From Chondromyces crocatus (lineage in GTDB: Bacteria > Myxococcota_A > Polyangia > Polyangiales > Polyangiaceae): 64,000 nt of DNA. Made by a program: the position numbers and the translations under genes. This document shows, in pieces, positions 8,391 to 16,332 of this stretch (position 1 is the first letter of the stretch; the number at the start of each line of letters is the position of its first letter). The notes under the pieces were generated by a model, which was not told the origin of the DNA, searched no databases, and saw only the letters and a list, made by a program, of their open reading frames with translations. The stretch spans positions 4,666,525-4,730,524 of the forward strand of contig NZ_CP012159.1 in assembly GCF_001189295.1 (NCBI RefSeq), given 5' to 3'.

Positions 8391-9164
8391 CTAGAGGTGG
8401 GTGGTCATGGCGTCCGCGGCCTCGACGGAGAGCCCCAGTTCGTAGAGCCCCTTCAGCAGCGCCGGCTTGAGCAAGCGCCGGAGACCTTCGTGAGGGATGC
8501 GGGTGAACGCCTCGAAGGCGGCGCTCCGATCGGCTTGTACCAGGGCCACGAGGAGGTCGTACCGCTCCCCCACGAGGGCCTTCCTGGCCACCTCGGACGA
8601 GGCGCCGTCGATGGGAGCGAGCAGGAGGTCGACCATCGCCTCGATGGCCTCGTCGTCGCGGTGTGCGAGCTCCGCGAGGAGGTCGAGCATGGCCATGCGT
8701 TCGACGATGGCCGCAGGGCGGTCGGTGCTGAAGCGTGTCCCCGAGGGCAGGGCGTGCAGCTCGTCGGCTCGCGTGAGCTCGTCGCGGAGCCTGGAGAGGT
8801 AGCGCGGGTCGCGCAGGGGGAGAGCGTCCAGGAAGGCGACTTCGTCGAAGAAGATGTTCTGTCGACCGGCACGGTACTGCCAGGCGGCCTGTCGAATGGC
8901 CACGCGCGCTTCGTGCTCGGCGTCCGGGGCTTCTTCGGGGGAGCGCTCGCTTCCGAGGCCGTCGGTCCTCGGTGAAGGAGAGGTGGCCTGCGCTGGAGCG
9001 GGCGGGGGCGCTGCGTGGCGCTCCACATCGAGGGAAGGGGACGCCGGGCGTGCTGCATTCCGCTCGGCGCTGGCCGGCGCTTCTCCGAGGAGCGACCACG
9101 CGATCGGTCCGAGGAGAAGCGCCACGGAGAGGAGGGTGAAGGCGGTCGGTCTGCGAGGGGGCAT
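8391..9164 (-). CDS. Membrane-anchored helical protein, HEAT-like
   Basis: The 257-residue product starts MPPRRPTAFTLLSVALLLG, one N-terminal membrane anchor or signal peptide (about 8-28, AxA site near 34). A Pro/Ser/Glu linker to about 75 leads into an all-helical region with repeated Leu/Ala heptads (LLAELAHRDDEAIEAMVDLLLAP, RKALVGERYDLLVALVQ), reminiscent of HEAT repeats. No enzyme motif is seen. It follows the M1-type peptidase gene by 52 bases on the same strand and may form an operon with it. The frame is open upstream to 9434, but that extension is Ser/Arg-rich and antisense-like. Confidence 0.7.
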   Translation of the reverse strand: MPPRRPTAFTLLSVALLLGPIAWSLLGEAPASAERNAARPASPSLDVERHAAPPPAPAQATSPSPRTDGLGSERSPEEAPDAEHEARVAIRQAAWQYRAGRQNIFFDEVAFLDALPLRDPRYLSRLRDELTRADELHALPSGTRFSTDRPAAIVERMAMLDLLAELAHRDDEAIEAMVDLLLAPIDGASSEVARKALVGERYDLLVALVQADRSAAFEAFTRIPHEGLRRLLKPALLKGLYELGLSVEAADAMTTHL

Positions 9165-9216
9165 GGCGGTCCTCACGTCGAGCGGGGAGGGGGTCCGTGG
9201 CACCGCGGGCGCACGT

Positions 9217-11004
9217 TCACGGGTGGAGGGCGACCACGTGGTGGTGCCATGGGGAGGCAGCAGAAGGCGCAGGAGGGAAAGGGAGATTGACGAGGCGGTG
9301 GCGTGGATCCACCTGGATCGCCGTGACGCTGCCATCGAGCGTGAGGGGGATTTCGAGGACCGTGTCGGGCTGGTCCAGCGCGAAGACGCCGGACACGACC
9401 AAGGGGCCCGTGGTGGTCTCGAGGGCGACCTCAACGACGCAGGGGTAGGCCTGTCCGGAGAGAGACTCTTGCTCGATCCGGAGCGTCGGCCCGGTCGCGC
9501 CCTGGGTGATCTGGGTGCGCATGAAAGGCCAGTCCGGGGCGCCCGTGCCGTGGATCCACGCCTCGAAATAGCGCTGGAGGTCGGCGCCCGATGCGGTCTG
9601 GAGAGCGTCCTTCAGATCGGACACGCTGCGCGCACCCGGCGACGCGAGGAACAGGCGGATGGCTTCGAGGATCGTGGCGCGATCGAGGAGGTCTTCGAGC
9701 TGCAAGAGCAGGATCATCGAGCCGGTGCCGTAGGCGCTGCTCGCTGTGGTCTCGAGGGGTATCGGGGGGTCGTCCTCGGGGACTGGATAGAAGGGGGTGA
9801 AGGTGGCGAGGCGATCCCAGGTGCGTAACGTCGCCTTCGCCGTGCTCGGCGGCATGTGCTCGTCCTCGTAGACGTACACGAGGTAGTCGGCGATGGCTTC
9901 CTTCCAGACGAAGTCCTGCGCGTGCCTCAGGGTGGTGCGGTTGCCCGCCCACTGGTGCACGAGCTCGTGCAGGAGCGTGTGCATGGCCATGTCCTCGTAC
10001 TCGGGCGGAAACTCTCGGATGCGCTCGTTGAGGAGGATGGTCGCGGGGTGCTCGTAGCCCATCCAGTTCATGGGGGCGGTGGCGACGCGGAGGTCGTCGC
10101 CGTAAGGCAAGGCGCCGAGGAGCGCGGTGATCCAGCTGGAGAAGTCGTCGAGGCGCGCGAGATCGAGCGTCTCCAGGACGCCTGCGCCGGGGACCTCGTG
10201 GAGGTGGAGCCGGATGTCCGAAGACAGGGTGTGGGAGGTCCGTCTCCAGCCTGGATTCGCCGCGAGGAAGAGGCCGGAATAGGTCGGCGCGCGGACGGTG
10301 TCGAGGGTGCAGCGGGTCTTCGTGCCCTGGGTCGTGAGGGCGCCAGGGCAGAGGACCACCTGCTCCGCCTCGTGGGTGATCTGGAATCGCAGCTCGACGA
10401 GCTGCGCAGGGTCCGGGTTGCAGGGGCCGAGGACGGGGCACTGCTCGACCCAGCTCCGCAAATAGGTGAACTCGTTCCCGTGCCGATCCTGGGTCCTCGT
10501 GAAGCCGAAGTCCGACGCTGGGTGCTGCTCCGGCATGGTGAAGCTGGAGCACATGCGGCCCGGCCGGGTGCGCGAGGCGTCGTCGACCCGCACGTTCAGG
10601 ATGCCCTCGTCGAAGCATCCGTCCGTGGGGACGCCATTCCAGGTGAGTCTCTGCACCGGGATGGCGCTCTCGACGCTCACCCAGCGAGAGCCCTTCGTCG
10701 AGGCGTCGAGCCAGAGGCAGGAGCTGGTCTCGCCGCTCCGGAGATCGATGCCAATGTCATAGCGCTGGATGGATGCGCGCGTTCCATCGGAGCATGCGCC
10801 ATCGGGGGGGGCGCCGGAGGGGGGCGTGGGTCCGTTCTCCTCCGCGTCGTCGCTCACGTCGTCGGCTGTGACGAAGGGACCGCAGCGCGCTTCCCTCGGT
10901 CGACACTCCCCCTCTCTGGAGGCCGCCGTCTCCCAGAACGAAGGGCACGCGGATAACGACAGCAGCAGTGCGGCGAGGAGCATGCGCTCGGATCGTCGAC
11001 CCAT
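9217..11004 (-). CDS. M1-type zinc metallopeptidase lipoprotein
   Basis: The 595-residue precursor begins MGRRSERMLLAALLLSLSAC, a lipoprotein signal with Cys20 as the lipidated residue. The gluzincin signature HELVH (346-350), with a Glu 19 residues on (E369 in WKEAIADY), matches M1 aminopeptidases. The GAMEN-type exopeptidase motif is not obvious; only MNWMGYEHP is seen in its place, so peptide specificity is open. Cys-rich and beta-rich segments precede the catalytic domain. Location is probably the outer membrane, hydrolysing peptides outside the cytoplasm. An 18-base palindrome lies 58 bases upstream of the start. Confidence 0.85.
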   Translation of the reverse strand: MGRRSERMLLAALLLSLSACPSFWETAASREGECRPREARCGPFVTADDVSDDAEENGPTPPSGAPPDGACSDGTRASIQRYDIGIDLRSGETSSCLWLDASTKGSRWVSVESAIPVQRLTWNGVPTDGCFDEGILNVRVDDASRTRPGRMCSSFTMPEQHPASDFGFTRTQDRHGNEFTYLRSWVEQCPVLGPCNPDPAQLVELRFQITHEAEQVVLCPGALTTQGTKTRCTLDTVRAPTYSGLFLAANPGWRRTSHTLSSDIRLHLHEVPGAGVLETLDLARLDDFSSWITALLGALPYGDDLRVATAPMNWMGYEHPATILLNERIREFPPEYEDMAMHTLLHELVHQWAGNRTTLRHAQDFVWKEAIADYLVYVYEDEHMPPSTAKATLRTWDRLATFTPFYPVPEDDPPIPLETTASSAYGTGSMILLLQLEDLLDRATILEAIRLFLASPGARSVSDLKDALQTASGADLQRYFEAWIHGTGAPDWPFMRTQITQGATGPTLRIEQESLSGQAYPCVVEVALETTTGPLVVSGVFALDQPDTVLEIPLTLDGSVTAIQVDPRHRLVNLPFPPAPSAASPWHHHVVALHP

Positions 11005-11061
11005 TGCGTGATGGGGTAGATGACGTTCGGCAGGCAGTCCACTGCTTCTCGAGCGACCGGA

Positions 11062-11079
11062 AACCTTACGCGTAAGGTT
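11062..11079. promoter_or_regulatory. Perfect 18-base palindrome, candidate operator
   Basis: AACCTTACGCGTAAGGTT is a perfect inverted repeat with no spacer. It sits in the 204-base gap between the Hint gene (ending at 11209) and the M1-type peptidase gene (starting at 11004), about 58 bases before the latter. The ACCTTAC...GTAAGGT arms resemble half-sites used by dimeric MerR- or TetR-type regulators; the cognate regulator is not identifiable here. Confidence 0.45.
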
Positions 11080-11208
11080 CTGGGCAAGGTGCGGTGGAGA
11101 CGTTTCTTCGGGTGTGCCAGCGGGACGAATCGTCTCCGCTCGGGACTTCCGTCGGTGCGCTGTGGTCTTGGTGCCCTGTGGCGTCGGCGGGGTTCGTGGA
11201 CGGGAAGC

Positions 11209-12063
11209 TCAGAGGCTGCTGACGTCGAGGGCGTCTCGCACCGCCAGGCGATACGCTTCAGCGGCCCATTCGTTCTGAAAGCGCACGGAGCCGGACAGGA
11301 AGCCGCTCGCGTTCACGATGTTCTCCCGCTTGTCATGGCTGGACGGCATGACGTTCCAGACCAGGCCCGAGTAAGGGAACGTGCTCACCGAGTTCAGCGT
11401 GATGAGGGTCCCATCCGCACCGAGGAGGCGGTCGCCAGCCGACAGGGTGTTTGCCCGGACGATGTCGCCGCGCCAGTCGACCATGGGGTGCTCCGAGGTG
11501 ACCTCGAGGCGGCGCCCATCGAGGGCCTCCAGGAGGAAGATGCGCTCGATGGTTTCGCCTGACACGAACGCGCGGATGGGCTGCTCGGCGAAGGTGAGCG
11601 CCTCGATGTTCGACTCGCGTGTGAGCGCGGAGACGGTGCTCAGCCCTTCGGCGTGGGCCTCTTCGATGGGGATCGGACGGCCTTCGAAACTGAGCTCCTG
11701 GGTCGGTGTGTAGCAGCCGGCGATGCAGGTCCCGACATAAGACAGTCCTGCAACGCAAGGCGCAGATTCCACCGTGGGGGCGTGCTTGGCGCACGAGGAG
11801 CCCAGGGGCACGTTGGGGTACGAGCTGCAGGCGTTCTGGTAGACCACGTAGAGGTGTTCGCTGTTGAAGAACGCCTCTGCGCTGGCGCTGATGTGGCCAC
11901 ATTTCCGCGCCCAGGCATTACGGCCGACGGCGCTGACGGTGCCGAGCGCGTCGTCGAGGGTGCAGCGGGCCACCGTCTGGGTGTGCGCTGGGGTCGTGGT
12001 GGTGTGGATGGCACCAGCGATGGAGAAGTAGGTCACGAGGAGCTTGAGCTTCGGCTTCTGCAT
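11209..12063 (-). CDS. Secreted Hint-domain (hedgehog/intein-like) protein
   Basis: The 284-residue protein from ATG 12063 starts MQKPKLKLLVTYFSIAGA, a weak export signal, then a Cys-containing domain to about residue 112. From Cys117 (GTCIAGCYTPTQELSF) it has the layout of a Hint module: the nucleophile Cys, the TxxH block (VTSEHPMVDW, T189 and H192), the AGDRLLGADG turn, and the VWNVMP and ENIVNASGFLSG strands. Hint domains self-cleave by N-S acyl shift at the Cys. The C-terminal HN pair of true inteins is absent, so splicing is unlikely while cleavage or ligation remains possible. The frame is open to 12327, but the upstream part is low-complexity. It may act on its own N-terminal domain at the cell surface. 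Confidence 0.7.
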   Translation of the reverse strand: MQKPKLKLLVTYFSIAGAIHTTTTPAHTQTVARCTLDDALGTVSAVGRNAWARKCGHISASAEAFFNSEHLYVVYQNACSSYPNVPLGSSCAKHAPTVESAPCVAGLSYVGTCIAGCYTPTQELSFEGRPIPIEEAHAEGLSTVSALTRESNIEALTFAEQPIRAFVSGETIERIFLLEALDGRRLEVTSEHPMVDWRGDIVRANTLSAGDRLLGADGTLITLNSVSTFPYSGLVWNVMPSSHDKRENIVNASGFLSGSVRFQNEWAAEAYRLAVRDALDVSSL

Positions 12064-12337
12064 GGGCCTCTCGATGGTCATTCGCCCGGTGCTCGCGCTT
12101 GCCACCTGCAAATGCGCAGGTGGCTCGCCGTCGCGCGCAGGAGCGTTCATGCGAAGGGTGTTCTCCGGGTCGGGCGTGAGCAACCCGCAAGGAGCCGTGC
12201 TGGAGACGCGCCGTCCGTTGCGAACGCTGGGAGTGACGGAGGTGGCGGTGGGCGTTCCGCCGTGTGCGGGCGGGAGCGCTCTGTGCGAGGGAGGCGCCGG
12301 CGCAGGGGGCGCCTCCCCAGCGCTCACTGCCCGGAGT

Positions 12338-14722
12338 TCACTGGATGATGTTGCAGGTGGCGCGGACGACGGGCGAGACGTTGTTGTCGGTCCGGCACTC
12401 GGTCCAGGTGGGGTGGGGCGCGTTGCCGTCGTCGACGATGGCGTAGATCGAGCCGTTCTTCACCTCGGCGCTGGCGTTGGGGAGCGGGAGGATCACGACC
12501 TCGGCTTCGGCGGGGTACAGAGCGCGGGTCGTCGCCAGGGTGCCGAGCAGGGTGCCGTTCCCCGGTGTACCCGAGTAGAAGCCGACAGGGACGCCGGCCG
12601 GGAGCGAGGCTTCACCGACGTTGCGCACGGTGGCGGCGAGCCCGTACTCGCCGGAGCAGTACGGGGCGATGGTGACGACGGCGTCGGGCGCGGCGAACTC
12701 GCTGCCAGGCTGCTTGTTCTGGCGGAAGTTGTTGAGCCCTGGCGTCAGGTAGTTGGGGGCCTCGTTCATCGGGATGGAGCCGTCTTCGCCGACGTTGGTG
12801 ATGTGGTAGGCGTGCTCGTTCCAGACGCGGCGGGTGCGGACCCACTCGTTGGCGGGGTCGCCGAAGATGCGCACGCCGGACTGGCCGTTGGCGACGCCAT
12901 CGTTGCACTGGGTCTGGGCGCTGTTGCTGGCGTAGGCGTTGGAGACGACGACGATGTCGGCATGGCCGTCGTTGTCGACGTCGGCGACCACCGGGTTCTC
13001 GATGAGGGTGGCGGTGGTGTTGCAGGTCTCGAAGAGGACGTCGCCCGTCGGGCCGTCGTAGATGCGCAGACGCTGCTGGTCGCTGTAGATGACCTCGGCG
13101 CGGCCGTCGCCGTTGAAGTCGAAGACGGTGCTGCCGGTGGAGGCCGAGGAGCAGTCGACCGTGGGCCTGATCCAGAGCAGGGTGTCCGGGTTGGCGATGG
13201 TCGCGTCGGTGAGCCGGCGGCCATCGAACACGGCGTAGCCGACGCCGCCGGCCATGGCCACGTCGGGGTAGCCGTCGCCCGTGAAGTCCGCGATGGTGGG
13301 CGGGCCGCCGCCGTGGGTGTTGCCCCAGCTTCCGACAGGGCATGCCGAGGCGGGGATGGTGCCGTTGATGTCGACGTTCTGGCGGAGGACACGGAAGCCG
13401 CCGGGCTGCGAGGCGTCGTGCTGCCACACGTGGAGGGTGTGGTTCGGGTTGTCGACGACGACCACCTCCGGGATGCCGTCACGATCGAGGTCGCCGATGG
13501 CAGGCCAGGGGCTCTTCCAGTCCTGGCCGCCGTAGAAGAAGCTCTGGTTGGCGAAGCCGGTGTCGATGAAGAGGGTGCCGTCGGCGTGGAAGGCCTGGCT
13601 GCCCGTCACGATGTCCAGCTTGCCGTCGCGATCGATGTCGCTGACCACGAACGAGGTGGTGAGCGGTGTGGAGAAGGCCGTCTTCAGCGCGCCGGTGGCG
13701 CCGTTGAGGATGCCCCCTTCGACGATGACCTCGACGGTGCCGTCGCCATCGAGGTCGGCGATGGAAGGCATGAAGCAGTCCATGGGGGCGCTGGTCCAGA
13801 GCAGGGTGCCATCACCGCGGAAGGCGCGCGCCGTGCCGTCGACCGCGCAGCCGACGACCTCGTTGCCCGGGGCGCCGTCGATGTTGCCGGCCGCGATGTG
13901 CTTGGTGGCGTTGACGATGCCCGGCGTGGCCCACTTCTCGACGACGACGCCTTCGACGACGCTGATGGCGCGCAGGACGCCGGCCGAGGTGTAGGCGCCA
14001 CCGGAGAAGGTGGAGAAGACGATCTCGGGGATGTCGCGATCGGTGATCTTGCCGTCGCAGTCGTCGTCATCGAGCTGGATGACGATGGGGGACATCATGA
14101 CGTCCGTCGCGTAGGGCGAGGTGACCTGGCCACCCCAGGCGTACTTGAGGGTCGCCTCGAACGAGGTGGTCTGCGGGATGACCTGGCAGGCGGCGATGCA
14201 GGTGAGGTTGTCGGGGTCCGGGTCCTGGCCATCCGGACACACGGGAGGCCGGGGCAGGCAGCGGCCGGTCTGGGTGATCACGCCCCCCGTACACGCGCCG
14301 CCAGCGCCGCCGTTGCCGCCCGCGCCACCCGCCCCGCCCGCGCCGTCGTCGGAGAGGGAGAACTCGCAGTAGTCTTCCGCAGCACACTCGCTGGAGTCCG
14401 TGCAGAGGCTGCCAGGCGACTGGCATTGCTGGAACGAGCAGACCTGGCCGCCCTGACAGCAGGTGTCGGCGCAGGCGAGGTCCGCGGCACAGCAGGCACC
14501 GCTGACGCACTTCTCGCCGTCCTCGCAGCCGCTGCTGTCGGTGCAGGTGCCGCCGTCGTTCAGGAGGCCACTCAGGGTGCTCTCGCCGCCCGCGCCGCCA
14601 GCGCCACCGACGCCGTTTCCTCCTGAGCCTGGTGTGGTGGAGTTCGAGCCTTCGCCCCCGCACTCACAAGCTGGGATGATTGCCAGTGGGGAGACCAGCA
14701 GCCAGAGGATGGAACGGCGCAT
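12338..14722 (-). CDS. FG-GAP/VCBS-repeat lipoprotein
   Basis: The 794-residue precursor begins MRRSILWLLVSPLAIIPAC, a lipobox with Cys19. A Gly-rich linker (GNGVGGAGGAGGE) and a Cys-rich region of paired cysteines (about 58-110) lead to a second Gly-rich spacer. A large beta-propeller follows, built from FG-GAP repeats with Ca-binding-like loops (DDDDCDGKITDRD, DLDGDGTVEV, DIDRDGKLDI, DLDRDGIPEV, DFNGDGRAEV, DVDNDGHADI). The C-terminal part (about 690-794) looks like a beta-sandwich. Such proteins are surface adhesins or matrix binders; the ligand is unknown. The next gene in the same direction is the Hint gene, about 275 bases on. Confidence 0.88.
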   Translation of the reverse strand: MRRSILWLLVSPLAIIPACECGGEGSNSTTPGSGGNGVGGAGGAGGESTLSGLLNDGGTCTDSSGCEDGEKCVSGACCAADLACADTCCQGGQVCSFQQCQSPGSLCTDSSECAAEDYCEFSLSDDGAGGAGGAGGNGGAGGACTGGVITQTGRCLPRPPVCPDGQDPDPDNLTCIAACQVIPQTTSFEATLKYAWGGQVTSPYATDVMMSPIVIQLDDDDCDGKITDRDIPEIVFSTFSGGAYTSAGVLRAISVVEGVVVEKWATPGIVNATKHIAAGNIDGAPGNEVVGCAVDGTARAFRGDGTLLWTSAPMDCFMPSIADLDGDGTVEVIVEGGILNGATGALKTAFSTPLTTSFVVSDIDRDGKLDIVTGSQAFHADGTLFIDTGFANQSFFYGGQDWKSPWPAIGDLDRDGIPEVVVVDNPNHTLHVWQHDASQPGGFRVLRQNVDINGTIPASACPVGSWGNTHGGGPPTIADFTGDGYPDVAMAGGVGYAVFDGRRLTDATIANPDTLLWIRPTVDCSSASTGSTVFDFNGDGRAEVIYSDQQRLRIYDGPTGDVLFETCNTTATLIENPVVADVDNDGHADIVVVSNAYASNSAQTQCNDGVANGQSGVRIFGDPANEWVRTRRVWNEHAYHITNVGEDGSIPMNEAPNYLTPGLNNFRQNKQPGSEFAAPDAVVTIAPYCSGEYGLAATVRNVGEASLPAGVPVGFYSGTPGNGTLLGTLATTRALYPAEAEVVILPLPNASAEVKNGSIYAIVDDGNAPHPTWTECRTDNNVSPVVRATCNIIQ

Positions 14723-14832
14723 GCTTCATCTTAGGGCTGGGCTGCGCGCCGACGGAAGCATGTTCCCGGTCGGCGAGAGGGCGAGGGGGCGAAGGGCACT
14801 GCGTAGAAGGCTGCGCGCCGTGTCGAGCGCGC

Positions 14833-14839
14833 GGAGGGG
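14833..14839 (+). promoter_or_regulatory. Ribosome-binding site deciding the hydrolase start
   Basis: GGAGGGG lies five bases before the ATG at 14845 and favours this start over the upstream in-frame ATG at 14680, which lies within the first codons of the divergent lipoprotein gene. Confidence 0.6.
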
Positions 14840-14844
14840 CGGTG

Positions 14845-15660
14845 ATGCCGTGCTATGGGTGGCGCATGCGGCGTCGGATCCCGCTTCCCACGCGAGCGTT
14901 TGCGACTGCCGGTCACGAGGTGGTGGCGTACGCGAGGCAAGCGTTGCTGATGCGGCACGACACGGATGCGCCGGTGCTGCCTGCGGAGGTGCGCGACGGG
15001 GAAGACGTGGTGGTGCTGCTGCACGGGCTCTTCGCGACGGCGGGGGTCTTGCGCCCGCTGCGGGCGGCGATCGGGCGGATGGTCCGGCGGGCGATGCCGA
15101 TCCACACGGCCGCGGTGTCCTACCCGTCGACGAGCGGGATCGCGCCGGCAGTGGAGCAGCTTGCGGAGGCGCTGGGGGCGCTGCCGGCCGGAGCACGGCT
15201 GCATCTCTGCGGGCACAGTCTGGGGGGGATCGTGTGTCGGCTCTACGCGCTGGAGTCGGGGGATCGGCGGGTGATCCAGACGATCTCGCTGGCGTCGCCG
15301 TTCGCGGGGGTGCCTGGCGTTCGGTTCCTGGGGTTCGCCGGGGGGCGCGATCTGGCGCCGTCGAGCGCCGTGCTGCGGCGGGTGCGGCTGGGAGAGCGTG
15401 CTCACGCCGACGAATCCGGGGAGGAATCCGGGGAGGCCGGGGGAGCGTCGGCCGAGCTGCCGCACCTGTCGATCATCGCGGGGGCCGACGGGTTGATGCG
15501 GGCTCCGCGCGCGCATGCGCTGCCTGGCGGTGATGTGCGGGTGATGGAAGGGCGAGGGCACAGCGCCTTGCTCTTCGACGAGGAAGTGGCCGGGATCCTC
15601 GTGCGGCGGGTGCTGGAGAGGGCAGCCCAGCGGAGCGAGCGCACGGCATCGACGGCGTGA
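14845..15660 (+). CDS. Alpha/beta-hydrolase (lipase/esterase-like)
   Basis: The 271-residue protein shows VVVLLHGLFATAGVLRPL (strand with the HG oxyanion motif), the nucleophile elbow LCGHSLGGIVCRLYAL (Ser in GHSLGG) and a C-terminal GRGHSALLFDEEV that supplies the catalytic His. An Asp in the SIIAGADGL segment is a likely acid. This is the PGAP1/triacylglycerol-lipase-like style of the fold. No signal peptide is evident, so it is probably cytoplasmic. Substrate unknown. The stop overlaps a GTG of the next gene. Confidence 0.85.
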   Translation: MPCYGWRMRRRIPLPTRAFATAGHEVVAYARQALLMRHDTDAPVLPAEVRDGEDVVVLLHGLFATAGVLRPLRAAIGRMVRRAMPIHTAAVSYPSTSGIAPAVEQLAEALGALPAGARLHLCGHSLGGIVCRLYALESGDRRVIQTISLASPFAGVPGVRFLGFAGGRDLAPSSAVLRRVRLGERAHADESGEESGEAGGASAELPHLSIIAGADGLMRAPRAHALPGGDVRVMEGRGHSALLFDEEVAGILVRRVLERAAQRSERTASTA

Positions 15661-15719
15661 GGTGGCAGGGGGCGTCGCGTTGCAGTGACCTCCCGCGCGC
15701 TTCGTGCTACCTCGCCCGC

Positions 15720-16304
15720 GTGCGCTCGCCGCTCGCTTCATGGATCGCCGCTTCCAGTGCGCTCGCCGCGCTCGTCTGGGTCTCTCCCGCGAACGCGGAG
15801 GTGTCGTCCTGGGTGCACGTGGGAGGCGGGGCCTTCTCGTGGACGCAAGGTGGCGCGGACCGGGCGCTGAACGGGGCGCTGAACGCCGACATCGGGGTGG
15901 GTAGCTCGCCGGACGGGCGGCTGATCTTCGGTGGGCTCGCGCGGATGACGACGATGCTGGAGCAGGGGACGGAGTTCGCCGTGCTCGCGCGCGGGGCGTC
16001 GTGGGGGTTCCAGGCGGGTGGGTTCGGGCTGGCGCTGGACGCTGGGGCCTACGTGCGGTTCTGGGGGGTCGGGTCGACGGGGTTCGCCGGGGCGGTGAAC
16101 CTTGGCGCGCCGCTGGGGTTCACGCTGTCGATCCAGGGGAGCGTGGGAACGAACGACGCGAACGCGATCGGCGTCATCGCCGGACTGGATCTGCTGCGGT
16201 TGACGCTGTACCGCCAGTCGTTCACGAACTGGTGGCCGAACCCGAACCCCGGTCAGCAAGAGACGCGGCGGGATGCCTGGGTGGCCGGGCGACGGTACTG
16301 GTAG
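15720..16304 (+). CDS. Exported small beta-rich protein
   Basis: Starting at GTG 15720 the product is 194 residues, with a clear signal peptide (MRSPLASWIAASSALAALVW...SPANA, cleavage before EVSS). The mature part alternates Gly and hydrophobic residues (FGGLARMTTML, GFGLALDAGAYVRFWGV, GVIAGLDLLRLTLY) as in small outer-membrane barrels or periplasmic beta proteins. An earlier GTG at 15657 forms a GTGA overlap with the hydrolase stop and would add 21 residues before the signal, which I consider less likely. No family assigned. Confidence 0.65.
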   Translation: MRSPLASWIAASSALAALVWVSPANAEVSSWVHVGGGAFSWTQGGADRALNGALNADIGVGSSPDGRLIFGGLARMTTMLEQGTEFAVLARGASWGFQAGGFGLALDAGAYVRFWGVGSTGFAGAVNLGAPLGFTLSIQGSVGTNDANAIGVIAGLDLLRLTLYRQSFTNWWPNPNPGQQETRRDAWVAGRRYW

Positions 16305-16332
16305 GAAGCGAACCCGTCAGGGGGCGGGCACG

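Noticed and set aside
12064-12327. N-terminal extension of the Hint protein
   Set aside because: The extension is Pro/Ala/Ser-rich and places the export signal internally; the ATG at 12063 fits better.
12044-14626. 860-codon open frame on the plus strand opposite the FG-GAP lipoprotein
   Set aside because: The product is an Asp/Gly/Ala/Val-rich shadow of the Gly/Asp-rich repeats on the other strand, with no fold-like pattern; GC-rich DNA keeps antisense frames open.
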